A stretch of DNA of 64,000 nucleotides, from the NCBI GenBank assembly GCA_013180625.2, contig SNVD02004371.1:1-64000 (forward strand). Direction: 5' to 3'. The notes under the pieces are model-generated. The model made no database searches and was not told the origin of the DNA. It worked only from the letters and a program-made list of their open reading frames with translations. A program made the position numbers and the translations under genes. Positions 21,909 through 34,123 of the stretch are shown here, in pieces (the first letter of the stretch is position 1; each line of letters opens with the position of its first letter). Source of the stretch: Boswellia sacra (lineage: Eukaryota; Streptophyta; Magnoliopsida; Sapindales; Burseraceae).

Positions 21909-23750
21909 TGTTGACCCAGGTATGGCAACCCAAGAGGGGGGGGTGAATTGGGTTTTTATTTATAAAAACGGATTTAGAAAACTTTTCTTGAAAGATCAAA
22001 ATTATTTAAATCTTTCTTTGAGAACCAAGGTGAAGAAGATGAAAAGAATAGAATGCAATCAAAAGAATGGCAATAAAGAACAATCACAAGTGCAAGTAAA
22101 TGTAAAGAGATAGGGATAGAGAGAGTGCAAACTCAATTTACGTGGTTCGGCAAACCTTGCCTACGTCCACGGGCTCCTAGCTCCACGAGCTAAGCTTTCC
22201 ACTAAGTTGTAGAAATCTTTACAACTTGCTTGATGAACAACCTCACCAAGACTTTTTCCTTCAACCCTTGATAACACCACACCAAGAGTTCTTCTTGATG
22301 AACAACCTCACCAAGGCAACTTCTTCAACTCTTGATAACACCACACCAAGAGTTCTTCTTGATGAACAACCTCACCAAGGCAACTTCCTTCAACTCTTGA
22401 TAACACCACACCAAGAGTTCTTCTTGATGAACAACCTCACCAAGGCAACTTCCTTCAACCCTTGATAACACCACACCAAGAGTTCTTCTTTGATGAACAA
22501 CCTCACCAAGGAAAGAGTTCTCTCAAGGATAACTTTTATCCTTTACAAGAAGATCTCACTCTCACCACAATACAAGAACAAAGAAAATTTTTACAACAAA
22601 AGTACAACTCTCTTCAAAGAGTAGATAAAGAATATAAAGGCTCTCTAGACTTGATATTTCTCTTGCTTTTTGCTTGATAGATACTTCTATTCTTTTCTCT
22701 TTCTTTTTTTGAATGCATGGGAGAAGGGCTCCTTTTATATGCAAATGAGATGAACTTGAACAAGTGAAGACACCAACTCCAAATTTTTTGCCCACCATAA
22801 AAACCAAAATGTTGTCTACCATTTTTGTTAATGTTTCGTTTGAAATTTAAAAATATACAAAACATAAAAGATCTGAAAAATTGAATAAGCTTTCCAACAC
22901 ATCAAGAATCAAGTCATTTTGAAATCTGTGGCTCAAGATATGGCCAAAACACGATTCGATGCTCATGTGACTTGATTTTTCTTTCTTGTGTCAGTCCACC
23001 AAATTGAATGATAATTCTGTTAGCATTCCGTTTGAAATTTGAATTTCTTCAAAACATAAAATATCTGTATATTTGAAAAAGCTTTCCAAAACATTAAGAA
23101 TCAAAGAATTTGGATATCTCTATCTTAATATATTGTCAATACACCATTCAGTGCTCATGTGAGTTGAGTTTTCTTCCTTGTGTCAGTCCACCAAGTTGCA
23201 TGTCAATTATGTTGGCCTTCCATTTGAAATTTGAATTTATTCAAAACATATGAAATGTGCCTCATTAAGTCATATTTCCAATTCCATAAGAATCAAGTGA
23301 TTTATATATTTGTAGCTCAAGATATGTCCAAAAGAGTATTCGGTGCTCATGTCAGCTACTTCTATTTGTCTTTCAAATTTCATGATGATTTGGACGACCT
23401 TACACTTGAAATTTAAATTTCTTTAAAACATATAAAATGTTATAAATTGAGTACGCTTTCCAAAGGCTTAAGAATCACGTCATTTGGACATTTGTAGAGA
23501 TATATATGACCAATTGATTGAACATTGCTCATGTGTCATATTCCTTGAGTCAATCCTTGTTCTTAAACTTTGGTGCCTTTAATATGTAGTCTTCTCCTTA
23601 GCTTCAATACTTCATTTTAATAAGCCTCTTCTTGATTTTACAATTATTTTAATGATCTTACTCTTGTACATAAATAAACATATTTGTAACACCTTATGAA
23701 TCAATGTGTATTGTTATCATCAAAATTATCATGTAGCCTTAGGGCTAACA
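21909..23750 (-). mobile_element. 5' LTR of copia B
   Basis: It starts TGTTGACCCAGGTATGGCAA and ends CCTTAGGGCTAACA, directly followed by the TTTTC target duplication. It contains the 65-bp repeats at 22267-22525. Open frames inside it are only shadows of these repeats. Confidence 0.95.
22267..22525. repeat. 65-bp tandem repeats in copia B 5' LTR
   Basis: CTTGATAACACC starts at 22267, 22331, 22396 and 22461: spacings of 64 to 65 bases, about four units. Confidence 0.9.
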
Positions 23751-23755
23751 TTTTC

Positions 23756-24450
23756 TTCCTTTTTCTTTCTCTCTCTCTCTTTCTCTCTTTTCCTCTTCTT
23801 TTCTCTCTCTTCTTCTCTTTCTCTTTTCATCTCTTATTTCTCTTTCTTTTTCTCTCTCTTCTCTCTTTTTTCTTTCTCTTTCTTTTTTCTTTTCTCTTTT
23901 CTCTTTTTCTCTTTCTCTTTTCTCTCTCTTTTTTCTCTCTTTAACCTTTCACCCTTTACCCTTCAAACTATCTAACTATGAATCTTCTTCTTTTTTCAAG
24001 TCTTTCAAGGTGAACTTCAAATTTCTTCTTCAAAATTCCTTCGGTCGGGTAACTTCAAATTCCTTCTTCATGGTGAAATAAAAGAGATGCCTTTTCAAGG
24101 TGGACGCCTTCTTTATGGCAGATGCCTTCTTCGAGGGAGATTCCTTCTTTATGGTGGATACTTTCTTCAAGAATTTGCCTTCTTCGAGGTGGATGTCTTC
24201 TTCGAGGGAGATTTCTTCTTCAAGGTGGATGCCTTTTTTGAGGAAGATACCTTCTTCAGGGGAGATTTCTTCTTCAAGGTAGATAACTTCTTCGAGGAAG
24301 ATGCCTTCTTTGAGGGAGATTCGTTCTTCAAGGTGGACATCCTTCTTCGAGGGAAATTCATTTTTCAAAGCAGATGCTTTCTTCAAGAGAAACATCTTTT
24401 TTCAAGGGAGATCCTTTCTTCAAGATTGATATCTTCTTCAAGGCAATATA
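23756..24450. repeat. Pyrimidine tract and 18-bp tandem repeats (Tat 3' spacer)
   Basis: 23756-23942 is almost pure T/C. From about 24090 to 24440 an 18-base unit of the type TTCTTC(G/A)AGG(T/G)(G/A)GAT recurs some 15 to 20 times. Its + strand translation repeats FFxxDx (FFEVDV, FFEGDF, FFKVDA, FFEEDT), and the opposite strand is open as well. Frames on both strands come from the repeat, and neither looks like a gene. Confidence 0.8.
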
Positions 24451-25300
24451 TTCTTCCTACAAACCATTATGTTTCACCTAAACCATGTGAGCTCCTTTGA
24501 GGAAGTTTGACTTGTTCTAGGTGATTTGCAAATCTTACAAACTGAGTGTCTTCTAGATTGTACTCGTATTTCTTACGTGGTTGACCATCTTAAATATTTA
24601 TTCTCAAATGTGGTCTTTTTTGGCTATCTTTAACTATAGCAATCCTTATTATTATAGCAATCCTCATCTATAAGGTTGTCCTTCTTCTGGCGTGTTGTAC
24701 TATTTAAAAATTTCATCCAGGGGTTTAGCATATCATGTTGCTTCAAGCAATCATTATATCTAATCGAGACTAAGCTGCTTGTCCAAGTAACTTGTACATC
24801 TTGTTGCTTCTATTTTCATTTCTTTTTCAGTTACCCCCAGTATCCTATACTGCGTTGTGATTCTATAAAAGTTGATCACTTTTGGGCCATATACCATTCT
24901 GGTAAGTCTTCTAACTACGTATTTTTCATATTTTCTGTTATTCTTCAGTCAATTGTTATTCATAAAATGTAATACTATGCAATGCAATGGGGGTACCATG
25001 TGTCTTTTGTATGCACTATGCTTCTCCTGGGTTTGTTATAAATGTCTCATCAATACTAATAAAGCGGTACTATATATTTTATGTATGCATGACTCCTATC
25101 CTAATAGTTTTTCTAACTATATGATTCATTTGCTTGAACTGGATGAGTTGTCAAGAGGTTGCTTGTCTAGATTAAGGGGCTGAACATCTTTAGGTTCAAG
25201 TTGTCGTTTCTTTAGTTAATGCCAATGATAAGTAAAGACTATCACCATCGGCCTTCTTTTTTCCTTCTACCATCGAACGCCCCTTCTCCCAATTCCTAAC
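24451..25300. other. Unassigned part of the Tat 3' spacer
   Basis: Short open frames only, with no recognisable motif. It joins the repeat block to the antisense mobile-domain-like relic. Confidence 0.5.
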
Positions 25301-25339
25301 ACGTCTAATTTCGTCAGCCTTTTTTTTAAGCTTTTAAGG

Positions 25340-26660
25340 CGCGATGACTTAAAGCGGCTCAAATCTAGAGGCTTCTATAATTTGAAGTTTCTTCGACATG
25401 CAAAGTATTGCATGACTTTCTAGGATTCTTATAACCATATCTTCCGCTTTAATGGGCAAGAGCTTTGCATTTTGTATGAGAAATTCTTCACCATACTCAA
25501 TCATCACTCATCCAGTTCTCAAAGCCTCATTCTTCCCACTATCCAGACATCATCAGCATCTGATGCTACCCACTTCTTTGACTTCATGACTTTCACCATG
25601 GGCTTTCATACTAGGGTGGTAGAGTGACATTATCTTTCATCATGTCTTTGCTCGGAATGATGGACAGGACTTCGTCTGGTTGGTTTTGCCTTCTTCAATT
25701 CTGCCTTCTTGCACAAGTTCTACTAGTCTTACCAGATAATCTCAAGATCCACATCTCGTGATCGTCATTCCTTATATGGGACCCAGCTTCACAACTGTTC
25801 CCTTGATTTTGGCTGAGACGTTGATCAGACTGGCCCGAGTTAAAGTCGACCAGTTAGTGGTTTGTTGGTAGTCTTCTGCTTCTTCAGGTTTTCCTTACAT
25901 GATTTATCTCGTTTCATTTCATTTCATTTTTTTATGTGCTCTAAACTTTTGGCTAAGCCGCCCTTTTTCGGGTTTTCGACTTAGCGAGCTTGGCCTAAGT
26001 TTTGCCTAATCTGTCCTTTTGGGTTTTCAACTTAGTGGGCTTACCTTAATTTTTGCCTAAGCTGCCCTTCCCAAGTTTTTGACTTAGCATGCTTCTTTTC
26101 TTATTTTTCTTTGTTTCTTTTTCTCAGATTTGTTACAAGAGAGATTGTCTATTCTAGCACCGGCTGAAGGAGACATTTCCTATTATAACCCTCGACTTAA
26201 TCGAGGAGGAGGCTCACAAGACATTCCTCTTGGATTGACTAGCTTTGAGTCATTCCTGATACTCAGATTCGCTGGCATTGTCCATGGTGGAGGCTAGAGC
26301 ATGTGACTGTAGGGACATATATCACATTCATGCCTCTAGCAGGTTTCACCCATAATTCATTCTATGATCCTACTAGGCTGAGTCAACAGTATGGTCTGAA
26401 GCAAAAGATCATGGATTCACCGACTGCTTTCAGTCCTAGGAGATTATTTGCTCATTATCTAGAACGTGTGAGAGATTCTTGGCTTATTGCACCATTGAGA
26501 GGAATCTATTCTATGATCCTGATTTTGAGATAGATGACCGATATAAGGACTGAGTGATCTTTCAGGTTTTCATTCCTAATCTTGTTATTCGAGCTAAGTG
26601 GTGTCATGAGCAATACAGTGAGGCTATTCGTAATCCATTGAAGAGACAGAGCCAACATTG
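25340..26660 (+). pseudogene. Antisense extra ORF of the Tat element, plant mobile domain-like
   Basis: This lies on the + strand, opposite to gag-pol, between integrase and 3' LTR. Readable pieces are FYNLKFLRHAKYCMTF and NGQELCILYEKF (25370-25500), and a 76-codon stretch at 26303-26533 with TYITFMPLAGFTHNSFYDPT, RLSQQYGLKQKI and SPRRLFAHYLERVRDSW. The pattern of a loose helical domain with a [LQ]xRQ[LY]G-type block before a WxxxRVRxxW-like helix recalls the plant mobile domain found in extra ORFs of Tat-lineage elements. Stops interrupt it many times. Family placement is by resemblance only. Confidence 0.45.
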
Positions 26661-26884
26661 TTAGTTCCTTGATTGGCTTAGATGTTTGATGTTTTACTTT
26701 TGTCGTTATGCAAATTAAACATTTCAAAAGGCATGTTTGCTCCAAACAATTTCATTTCATTAATAAAAGTACAATCTTTAGTCTTCAAGCAATATGTACA
26801 CAATGTGACAGCTTCTGTCATTAATCAACTATTTTTTGTTTTTTGATTAATTATTTTTTTCTCTTACCTTTTTTTATACATAAT

Positions 26885-28010
26885 ATTTCTTCAGCCTGTC
26901 CATGTTAATGGGTTCAGTGAATTCATTCCCTTCCATATCTGATAGAATGATGGCTTCGTCAGACATGACTTTCGTTACAACGAATGGACCCTCCCAATTG
27001 GGTTTGAACTTCCCTCTTGGATCAAACACAATTGGTCTTGCTTACTTGAGGACCAACTTTCCTTCTTTGAACTTCCTTGCCTTTATTCTTTTGTTAAAGG
27101 ATCAAGCAACCCCTTTCCTGGAATAACTGCATGTGATACCTAGCGTTCATCATTTTCTCATCGATCAAGGCTAATTACTCACGTCTGTTGCTGGTGCATT
27201 CCCCTTCAAGAACTTCTGCCTCTATCAGAACCCTCGCTAATTTTATTTCTATCTTAATTGGTAAGACCACTTTTAAACCATATACCAATGAGAAGGGTGT
27301 CATGCCCATTGAGCTTCTGGGTGTTGTTCTATAACCCTATAACACAAACAACAACTTCTTTGCCCAATCTTTATATGTTTGTCCCACCTTGGCCAACATC
27401 TTCTTAATGTTTTTATTAGCTGCTTTTATGGCTCTATTTGTTTGTGGTCGATACGGTGATAACTTATAGTGTTTAATTCCTTACTTCTCAAACAAGGCCT
27501 TAGTTTTCTATCTGAAAATGAATCCCATTGTAAGTCATGACATGATGTGGTACTCCGAATCTACATATGATGTTCTTCTCGATGAATTTTGCCATCTGCT
27601 TTGCCCCTAACTTAGTATAGGACTCAGCTTCTATCCATTTGGTCAAGTAGTCAATCGTCACCACCACATATCAATGCACATTCGAGGCTAATGGTCTTAT
27701 TTCACCTATAATGTCAACACCCTATGCGGCAAAAGGCCACTATTTAGTCATCCCTTGTAGCTCCGAGGGTGGTTGATGGATCAAATTACCATTAATCTGA
27801 CATTAATGACACTTCTTCACAAATCAGACATAGTCTGTCTCCATAGTTAGCCAGTAAAAATCTTGCCTTATGATCTTTTTTACAAGCACTAGCCCATTCA
27901 TATGTGGCCCGCATACACCACTATGGATTTCCTCCATAAGTCTATTTGCTTCTTTTTCATCCACACACCTCAACTGCATCTCTTCTGGCATTCTCTTGTA
28001 CATCAACCCC
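26885..28010 (-). pseudogene. Tat element integrase
   Basis: Minus-strand pieces: MMYKRMPEEMQLRCVDEKEA near 28006 and IHSGVCGPHMNGLVLVKKII with the His of the zinc-binding part, DFYWLTM, then the core down to PVEIEI-type residues near 27230. The C-terminal part is VFDPRGKFKPNWEGPFVV near 27050 and EPINMDRLKKYYV, ending at about 26885. KPNWEGPF is the common end of Ty3/gypsy integrases of this lineage. Stops and frameshifts prevent a continuous frame. Its product would have inserted the element's cDNA. Confidence 0.8.
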
Positions 28011-28297
28011 TGATGACAAGTAAATTGTTAGGCCAACCTATGTAACACAACCCTATCTTTCTTGTTGGCCTTATCAGGTAAAATCCTATCTTCTAGTTAT
28101 CTCTTCAAGTCATAGAACTATGGCTTTTCATCCACTTCAATTTCCATTACATAAGGTTTCATATAACAAGGACCCCATACTTGTGATATCACTATTGGCC
28201 TCACCAATAATTCCTGTGTGCTAGCCCATACTAATGCCAACGAAGCCAATGTGTCAGCCATCTGATTCTCACTTCTAGGAAGATAGGTGAAGGTGCA

Positions 28298-28717
28298 CTA
28301 CTTGAACCTCCCAACCAATCTTCTGATGTGCTCAAGATAAGGTTTTAACTTCCCTTCTCGTAGATCCCAATCTTCATTGGCTTGAGAGATGACCAATTTT
28401 GGATCTCCCAACACTTTGACCTCGTCAATGCCCATGGCAATCACTTCCAAACCAAAGGCACAGGCTTCATAGTCGGCCATATTGTTTGTGATTCTAAACT
28501 CTAACTTCTTAGCAAACGGGATGACTTCTTCAGTCAGTGACACTAGAATAACTCCTATTCCAGCACTGTTATGATCAATAACTCCACCAAAGAACATCCT
28601 CCATCCCCCTATTAAGATTACCCCCAGATGTTCATTTGGGAATTCCAACTCCCATGGTTCATTGTCAGTAACCGGGTTCATAACCAAGAATTTCGCTACT
28701 ACTCTTCCTTTCACCAT
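28298..28717 (-). pseudogene. Tat element RNase H domain, catalytic Asp lost
   Basis: An open 139-codon segment with MFFGGVIDHNSAGIGVILVS, FRITNNMADYEACAFGLEVI and VKVLGDPKLVISQ. This is the RNase HI fold of plant Tat elements, which normally reads YFDGAxNxxGAGIG: here the first catalytic Asp is Gly (FFGG). The Glu in DYEA and the Asp in GDPKL remain. It lies between RT and integrase as expected. The missing Asp should abolish RNA-strand cleavage. Confidence 0.8.
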
Positions 28718-29099
28718 CTTCTTGGTGACATATTCAATGTCGAATTCTAATAACTGTACTAATCATCTTGCTAGCTTCCCCACCAATGCTGGTGCCTCAA
28801 AAAGATACTTCATCGGATCTTTCTTCGAGACAGCCTTAATTTTGTAAGACTAAAAATAGTGCCTTAATTCCTTTGAAAGCCAAACCATGGCCAAGCACGT
28901 TTTCTCGACATAGCTATATTATATCTCGTAAGGTAGCAATTTCTTGCTAAGATAATAGATGGCGTGCTCGACACCCTTCTCATCTTCTTGTGCCAGCATA
29001 GCACCAATGGCCTCTTCTTCCAAAGCCAAGTAAAGAATTAAATTCTTCATAGGTTTTGCCGATCTCAAAACCGGTGGATTCTACAAGTACTTCTTAATC

Positions 29100-29830
29100 C
29101 TCTCAAATGCCTCTTGGCACTGATCATTCCACTTTACCGATTGATCCTTCTTTAAAAGCCTAAGCTAGGTGCACAAATGGTTGTTAGTTTAGAGATAAAC
29201 CAACCGATGTACTGGATCTTTCCCAGAAACCCTCGAACTTCTTTTTCAGTCTTAGATGACGACATCTTTGTAATGGCCTTCACATGTCTAGATCTACTTC
29301 TATTCCTTTCTTGCGAACTACAAACCCAAGCAACTTCCTCAAGGTAACTCCAAAGACAAACTTTTTTGGGTTTAACCATAGCTTGTATCTCTTCACCCTT
29401 TCTAAGAATCTGTCTAAGGCTTTAAAGTGATCCTCTCGAGTCTCGAATTTTACCATCATGTCATCCACATAAACTTCTATCTCCTTATGCATCATGTCAT
29501 GAAATAGTGTTATTGCCATTCATTGGTAGGTTGCCCTTGCATTCTTCAATCGAAACGACATCACTTTGTAGCAATAAGTTTCCTATTCCGTAATGAAGGT
29601 CATCTTCATCTTATCTTCATTGGCCATCATTATCTGGTTGTATCTGGAAAACTCATCTACAAAAGAAAACATCATACTAGTGATAGCACTATCTACCAAT
29701 ACATCGATGTGAGGCAAAAGAATATCATCCTTTGGTGAGGCCTTCTTCAAGTCTCGGTAATTCACACACATTCGAACCCTTTCGTCCTTCTTCGGTACTG
29801 GCACGATGTTGGCTAACTATTCCAGATACT
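29100..29830 (-). pseudogene. Tat element reverse transcriptase
   Basis: Minus-strand segments at 29804-29583 (MPVPKKDERVRMCVNYRDLK, KASPKDDILLPHIDVLVDS, FSFVDEFSRYNQIMM) and 29519-29280 (IEVYVDDMMVKFETREDHFK, RYKLWLNPKKFVFGV, LLGFVVRKKGIEVD). The catalytic box YVDDMMVK is intact; F(V)DEFS corresponds to the FLDGYSGYNQI motif, with Gly to Glu. A frame break lies between the two pieces near 29520-29580. This is the polymerase that would copy the element's RNA. Confidence 0.9.
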
Positions 29831-30299
29831 TCATCACTTCTAGGAATTTAGCTTTAATTTGTTTAGAGACTTCCTCTTTGATTTTCTAAGCCTATTTTGG
29901 TCTTATTATTCTTAGTTTTTGTTTAACTAGCTTCACATATAGATAAGTTAGAATTGTATGCTCAACGATGCATTTGTCGATTCTGGGCATGTCATCATAG
30001 GACCAAGTGAAGACTTCTTCATATTTCTTTAACAATTTTTCAAATCTCTCTCTCTCTTTAGGAGTTGTATCAAGTGCAATGCATATGTTCTTATATTTTT
30101 TTATTGTACCAAGATTAATATCATGAGTTTGAATGGTATGAATTTCAAATATGCTAGTGAAATACAAATTATGATGCACAACACCATCAAACAAGTAAGT
30201 AAAATTATTTTTCATTGCACGAAAATTTGAAACATAAGCAATGTCCTCTTCTTCAAAGAGGTTGGGTACAAATACATCTTCATAAGATACACTTTTAAT

Positions 30300-31230
30300 T
30301 CCTTCCTTAATGAAAGCAGTGCGGTGCTTGTTCTTAAGGTTTCTCCTCTTTGATGGTCATCTTCTCCATCTCTTTCACCAAGCCATTCCCTTTGGAGACT
30401 CCTACTTGAAGGATGTCTTTAAAGATCTCAAATTCGGGCTTTAACATTCCCTTGAAAACCCATGGTTCACCAGCTCCTGTATACTCCGTATCTTGTGCCT
30501 TAACGAATTTAATAAATTTCCCTTTCTTGGGCTCAATGTGTTCTTCTTCTCCTTCGGATTCATAGCCCAAGCCTCTTCTACAATTTTGGGCTTTGAAATC
30601 TGAGAAGGATGATAAGCCACGTCCATTCCTCCCAAGCCCAGTTCTTGGCAAATACCCTTATTTCTTCATTATTCTAGCAACAATTAGGCTAACTTCGTCA
30701 ATCATGCCTATTTGAAAGCCACTCATGTAAGGTACTTCTCTGACCTTCACACTCAAAGCAGCTGGTGCAATAGTTGAGGCTACATGGATGGCTACGATCT
30801 CCCTATCCACATTGAATCAGATTTTTCTAATGTAAAGTGGAAGGAACTCCTCCCAGTGGATGGAACCATTCTCATCCTAACAAAGCAGTGAACGTGACTG
30901 GAATGTCAAGTAACTTTTCCAAAAAAAAGTGACTGGAATGTCAAGGAGTGTAAATTCTGGCATCACTTCAATTGGCTTAGTTTTCACAAACGCTTTGAAA
31001 ATCCTAATATCACTCCTCTTCGAGTCATCTTAAGCCCTGATCACCATCTTACAAGGATCAAGTTCATCTTCATTGACTTCGTACTTCGGCAATATCTTCA
31101 TAGGCACAATATTAATGGCAGACCCATATGATACAAGGAGACATCTTTCCACCAATTTATGCGGTAATGAACAATGGCTTGTTATGATCCATCCCTTCAA
31201 ATGGTAGATCCTCATCAGTGAAGGTGATTA
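30300..31230 (-). pseudogene. Tat element protease region and G-patch-like motif
   Basis: Minus-strand reading gives VERCLLVSYGSAINIVPMKI near 31140, where the usual protease DxGSxxN box has SYGSAIN, followed by LPKYEVNEDELDPCKMVIRA. It continues to VREVPYMSGFQIGMIDEV near 30730 and a Gly-rich GYLPRTGLGRNGRG near 30630, which resembles the G-patch often annotated between protease and RT in this lineage. The first catalytic residue (DxG) appears replaced by Tyr-Gly. Stops separate the parts. Confidence 0.7.
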
Positions 31231-31699
31231 CTCATTTCTCATTTCCCCCTTTGAGTGCTCCCCCAGTTAAAGCAGTGAACACTTCACTAGAAGTGGCAGC
31301 CATTGATATATATACCTCCGCTAAAGCTTTCGCGATGGCTTCTCTATGTTTTTGGGATGATATCAACAAATCCCAAATCCTAGCATTCATTTGAGTCTTC
31401 TTCATTTGTTTGATCATTTGATCCTCTTCCTTTTTGGCTTCTTTATTGGCAACTTCCTTGCCCTTCTCAACTGTCTTCTCGACCGGTTTCTCCTTTTCTC
31501 TCTAATGGTAAAACCTACCACTCTTTGTCACCCCTTGGACATTCTCTTTCTCACCCCTGAGTGTTTCTCCCTCATGTGTTTCTTCCTCAATTCTCTCCTT
31601 TTTTTCTTTATCACTACTAAAGTTAGCCCAAAAGTTTGGAAGGGGTCTTGACTTTAAGGATGTCATCCCAAATCCCCATAACTCTTACTTCCTTATATC

Positions 31700-33414
31700 T
31701 TCTAAGCAAACACTCCTTTTTTATCATACTCCTAAATCGCTTCCCTTTCCAAGCTTCACTACCCTTTTTCATCTTGAGTCTCCTAGAAGGTGGGCCTTTT
31801 CTAGCCCCTTTTCTAGCCATCCACTTCTTGGCAAAGGAGTTTGATGGCGTGGGCTTCTTCTTGATGGGTGTCACTTCAACTTCTTCTTCTCTTGCAGTTT
31901 TTCCTCTTCTTGGTCACTGACGTTCACAAGTGAGGGTTCTAAGCTTCACTTGACCCCTTTCACTACAATCTTAGTCCATCTACCCTTCTTGGTGTGAACC
32001 TTGGCTACCAAAGGAATGGACTCGTCTTCTACCTTCTCAATGATCTCCTTAGGCTCTTTTTCTCTAGGTTCTTCAGCCTTGGGCCTCTTTGTTGAAACCA
32101 CTCTTCTAATGGATTGTTCTAGCTTGGATTTCTTCCTTCTTTTGACTCTCTCTGCCCTATCGATCTACTTTTGTCGAAAGAGTTCATGACTTGCTCTTCG
32201 ATCAAGCCCGATCCAATCATGTTGGTCGATAGAAGAGGCACCAAGTTGCAAATGGGTAATGAGTTGCTCCTTATGTTGGGCTCATATGTCTGTGAGTTAA
32301 GAATCTGGCCTTTGTTGATCAAATCTTGGATTTTATGATGAAGGCAAATGCAGTCGTCAATCTTGTGATCGGTCACTTGATAGAATTCACATTTCTCATG
32401 ATGCCTCCAATTCTTTAGTAATTGATTTGGCAGCTTTCTTGGTGGCAATGGCCATAAGATCCCTTCGGCTCTCAACCTTACAAAGACTTTGGAGAGCGGC
32501 CTTCCTAAATGACTAAATCTTCTTTGTGGGGCAACCGTTTTCACTTCCACACGCTTTGTACTAGGCCCACTAGGTTGATGATATTGCCCTTGACTTCTTT
32601 GAGGGTCGCTATGATTGCTTCTCTTTTGTCTGGACTCCAATTCTTCTATTTGGATACTAAGTCATATAAGTCTTTGAATGTTTTGATGGGGAAGCCTGCT
32701 AATCTATCACTGATGAAACTATGGGCTCCATTGATCACCATGCGAACCAAGTACTTCACTGTAGGCCTGGTGGTCATTTTGGCTGTCTTAGCCCTCCAAC
32801 GAACTAGGTACTCTAAAAAAGTCTCATCGGGCTTTGTCTCATTGTTTCCAAATCCCTCAAGATTACCCCCAGTTGGGTATTATAGCGGTATTATTTCATG
32901 AATTGTTGAGAAAGTTCCTCTCAGTCTTCTTGGACTCTCTTCAGAAGGTCATGATTTTATGCTACAATATCATCTTCTAAGGACAACATAAAGTATTTTA
33001 GTATATGCTCAAAGGAGTAGTGGCCATGATGGCTGCATATTGCCTCAAATACGTCTTGGGATTCCCTTCCCCATTGAACTTGGGCAAGTCTGGTAAGCGA
33101 AATTTTGGAGGCAAATCTTGGTCTCGTATAAGCAAGATGTCATCTAGGTCTTCGACTTCCTTCAGCCCTTTCTTCTTCAAGAGGGATTAGACCTTCTCCA
33201 TGTCTTTAGCCAGCTACCTGACTGATTCGGATTCTTTTTGGTGGACCGGGCTTTTCTCCTTATTTTTGCCTTAGCTAGTTTCACCATCACCATCACCATC
33301 ACCATTACCCTCGGGTGGTGGCTGATTCATGCGGTGAGGCCTATTTTGGCGTGCTTCAATGAGTTGGGCCAATTATTGCTAGACTGTAGTCATGTCAGCT
33401 CTCAATGTATGCAT
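31700..33414 (-). pseudogene. Tat element gag
   Basis: An ATG at 33414 (minus strand) starts MHTLRADMTTV followed by a stop-bearing N-terminal part with a (GD)n run from the CACCAT repeat at 33285-33306. The core capsid lead DLPPKFRLPDLPKFNGEGNP (33120) and KTYLRQYAAIMA follow. The C-terminal part near 32640-32250 has WRHHEKCEFYQVTDHKIDDC, where KCEFYQVTDHKIDDC is a modified CCHC-like knuckle. It continues with basic, repetitive sequence to about 31700. Several frame breaks are present. Confidence 0.8.
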
Positions 33415-34105
33415 AATATGATACATGCTCATATAAGGGCATAGACATGCTTTCAGCCTTTCAACCTTATTCCTCTTACACACGTGAGGTCGAGTCTCTT
33501 TTCCCGAGATTTTTGGCTTTCCCAAGACATCATCATGGGATGTAGGAACATGAGATTCTCTCTCCTAATTCTAACATTCATGTTGATGTTGGATTCTTCA
33601 TGATTATCATAACATGGTTTTCAAAATGTCATAATAACCTTAACTTATGGCACATGTTCCCATTTTATTCTTATGGGGTGACTTGACATGTGGCATTTGT
33701 TCATGGTTCCATGAGCGTTTGAGTTGATGTTATTCTAATCAAAGGAAATTTGTATCCATAGACATGCATTTCAACATGGGTTTTGGATATTCACCCTATT
33801 GGAAATCTCTAGAGTTATCTACATAGGCTTGAGTCTCAAGGGTCCAATGTTCTGGGCTCCTTCGAGCAAGAGATGCCCTATTAGGTCAGTCTCTTTTTAT
33901 ACTCAATAGTATGTGCTCAAAGGTGGTGACACCAACATGAATCATCTAGGGGTTGAATAGAGCCAAAGACTTCTCCTGTCAATGTCACACGGCTAGTTTA
34001 GGCAATTTGCGCTCATCGTATGCAAATGTGGTGTGATGTAAGGACTCATTATATCAACACGATGTATTAGAATTTGGTATTCCAATCGGAATCAACTTCT
34101 CTTAT

Positions 34106-34122
34106 CCCTAGTGGAGTCGCCA
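34106..34122 (-). other. Primer binding site of the Tat-type element
   Basis: On the minus strand TGGCGACTCCACTAGGG follows the 5' LTR end after one base. It starts with the obligatory TGG. The type is known from Tat/Ogre-like elements (I recall a tRNA-Arg primer, not verified here). Confidence 0.65.
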
Positions 34123-34123
34123 C

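Larger units (their letters stand above)
16671..23750 (-). mobile_element. Copia B, non-autonomous full-length insertion with TSD
   Basis: The element has TG...CA LTRs at 16671-18523 and 21909-23750. A perfect TTTTC duplication flanks it (16666-16670 and 23751-23755). A Met-tRNA PBS lies beside the right LTR and a polypurine tract beside the left LTR, so it lies on the minus strand. It carries gag, zinc knuckle, pre-integrase, integrase and the first residues of RT, but the rest of RT and all of RNase H are deleted near 18820. Only about 650 bases separate the integrase stop from the 3' LTR. It is nested in the 3' spacer of the Tat-type element and is therefore younger than that element. Confidence 0.95.

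Noticed and set aside
23696..23975. Two Phe/Leu/Ser-rich open frames of 82 and 89 codons
   Set aside because: They come from a T/C tract with no stops; no domain or normal composition.
24030..24500. Open frames of 121 and 137 codons on opposite strands
   Set aside because: Both are products of the 18-bp tandem repeat.
32509..32901. 130-codon + strand open frame in the Tat gag region
   Set aside because: Antisense to recognisable gag (KCEFYQVTDHKIDDC on the minus strand); no motif of its own.
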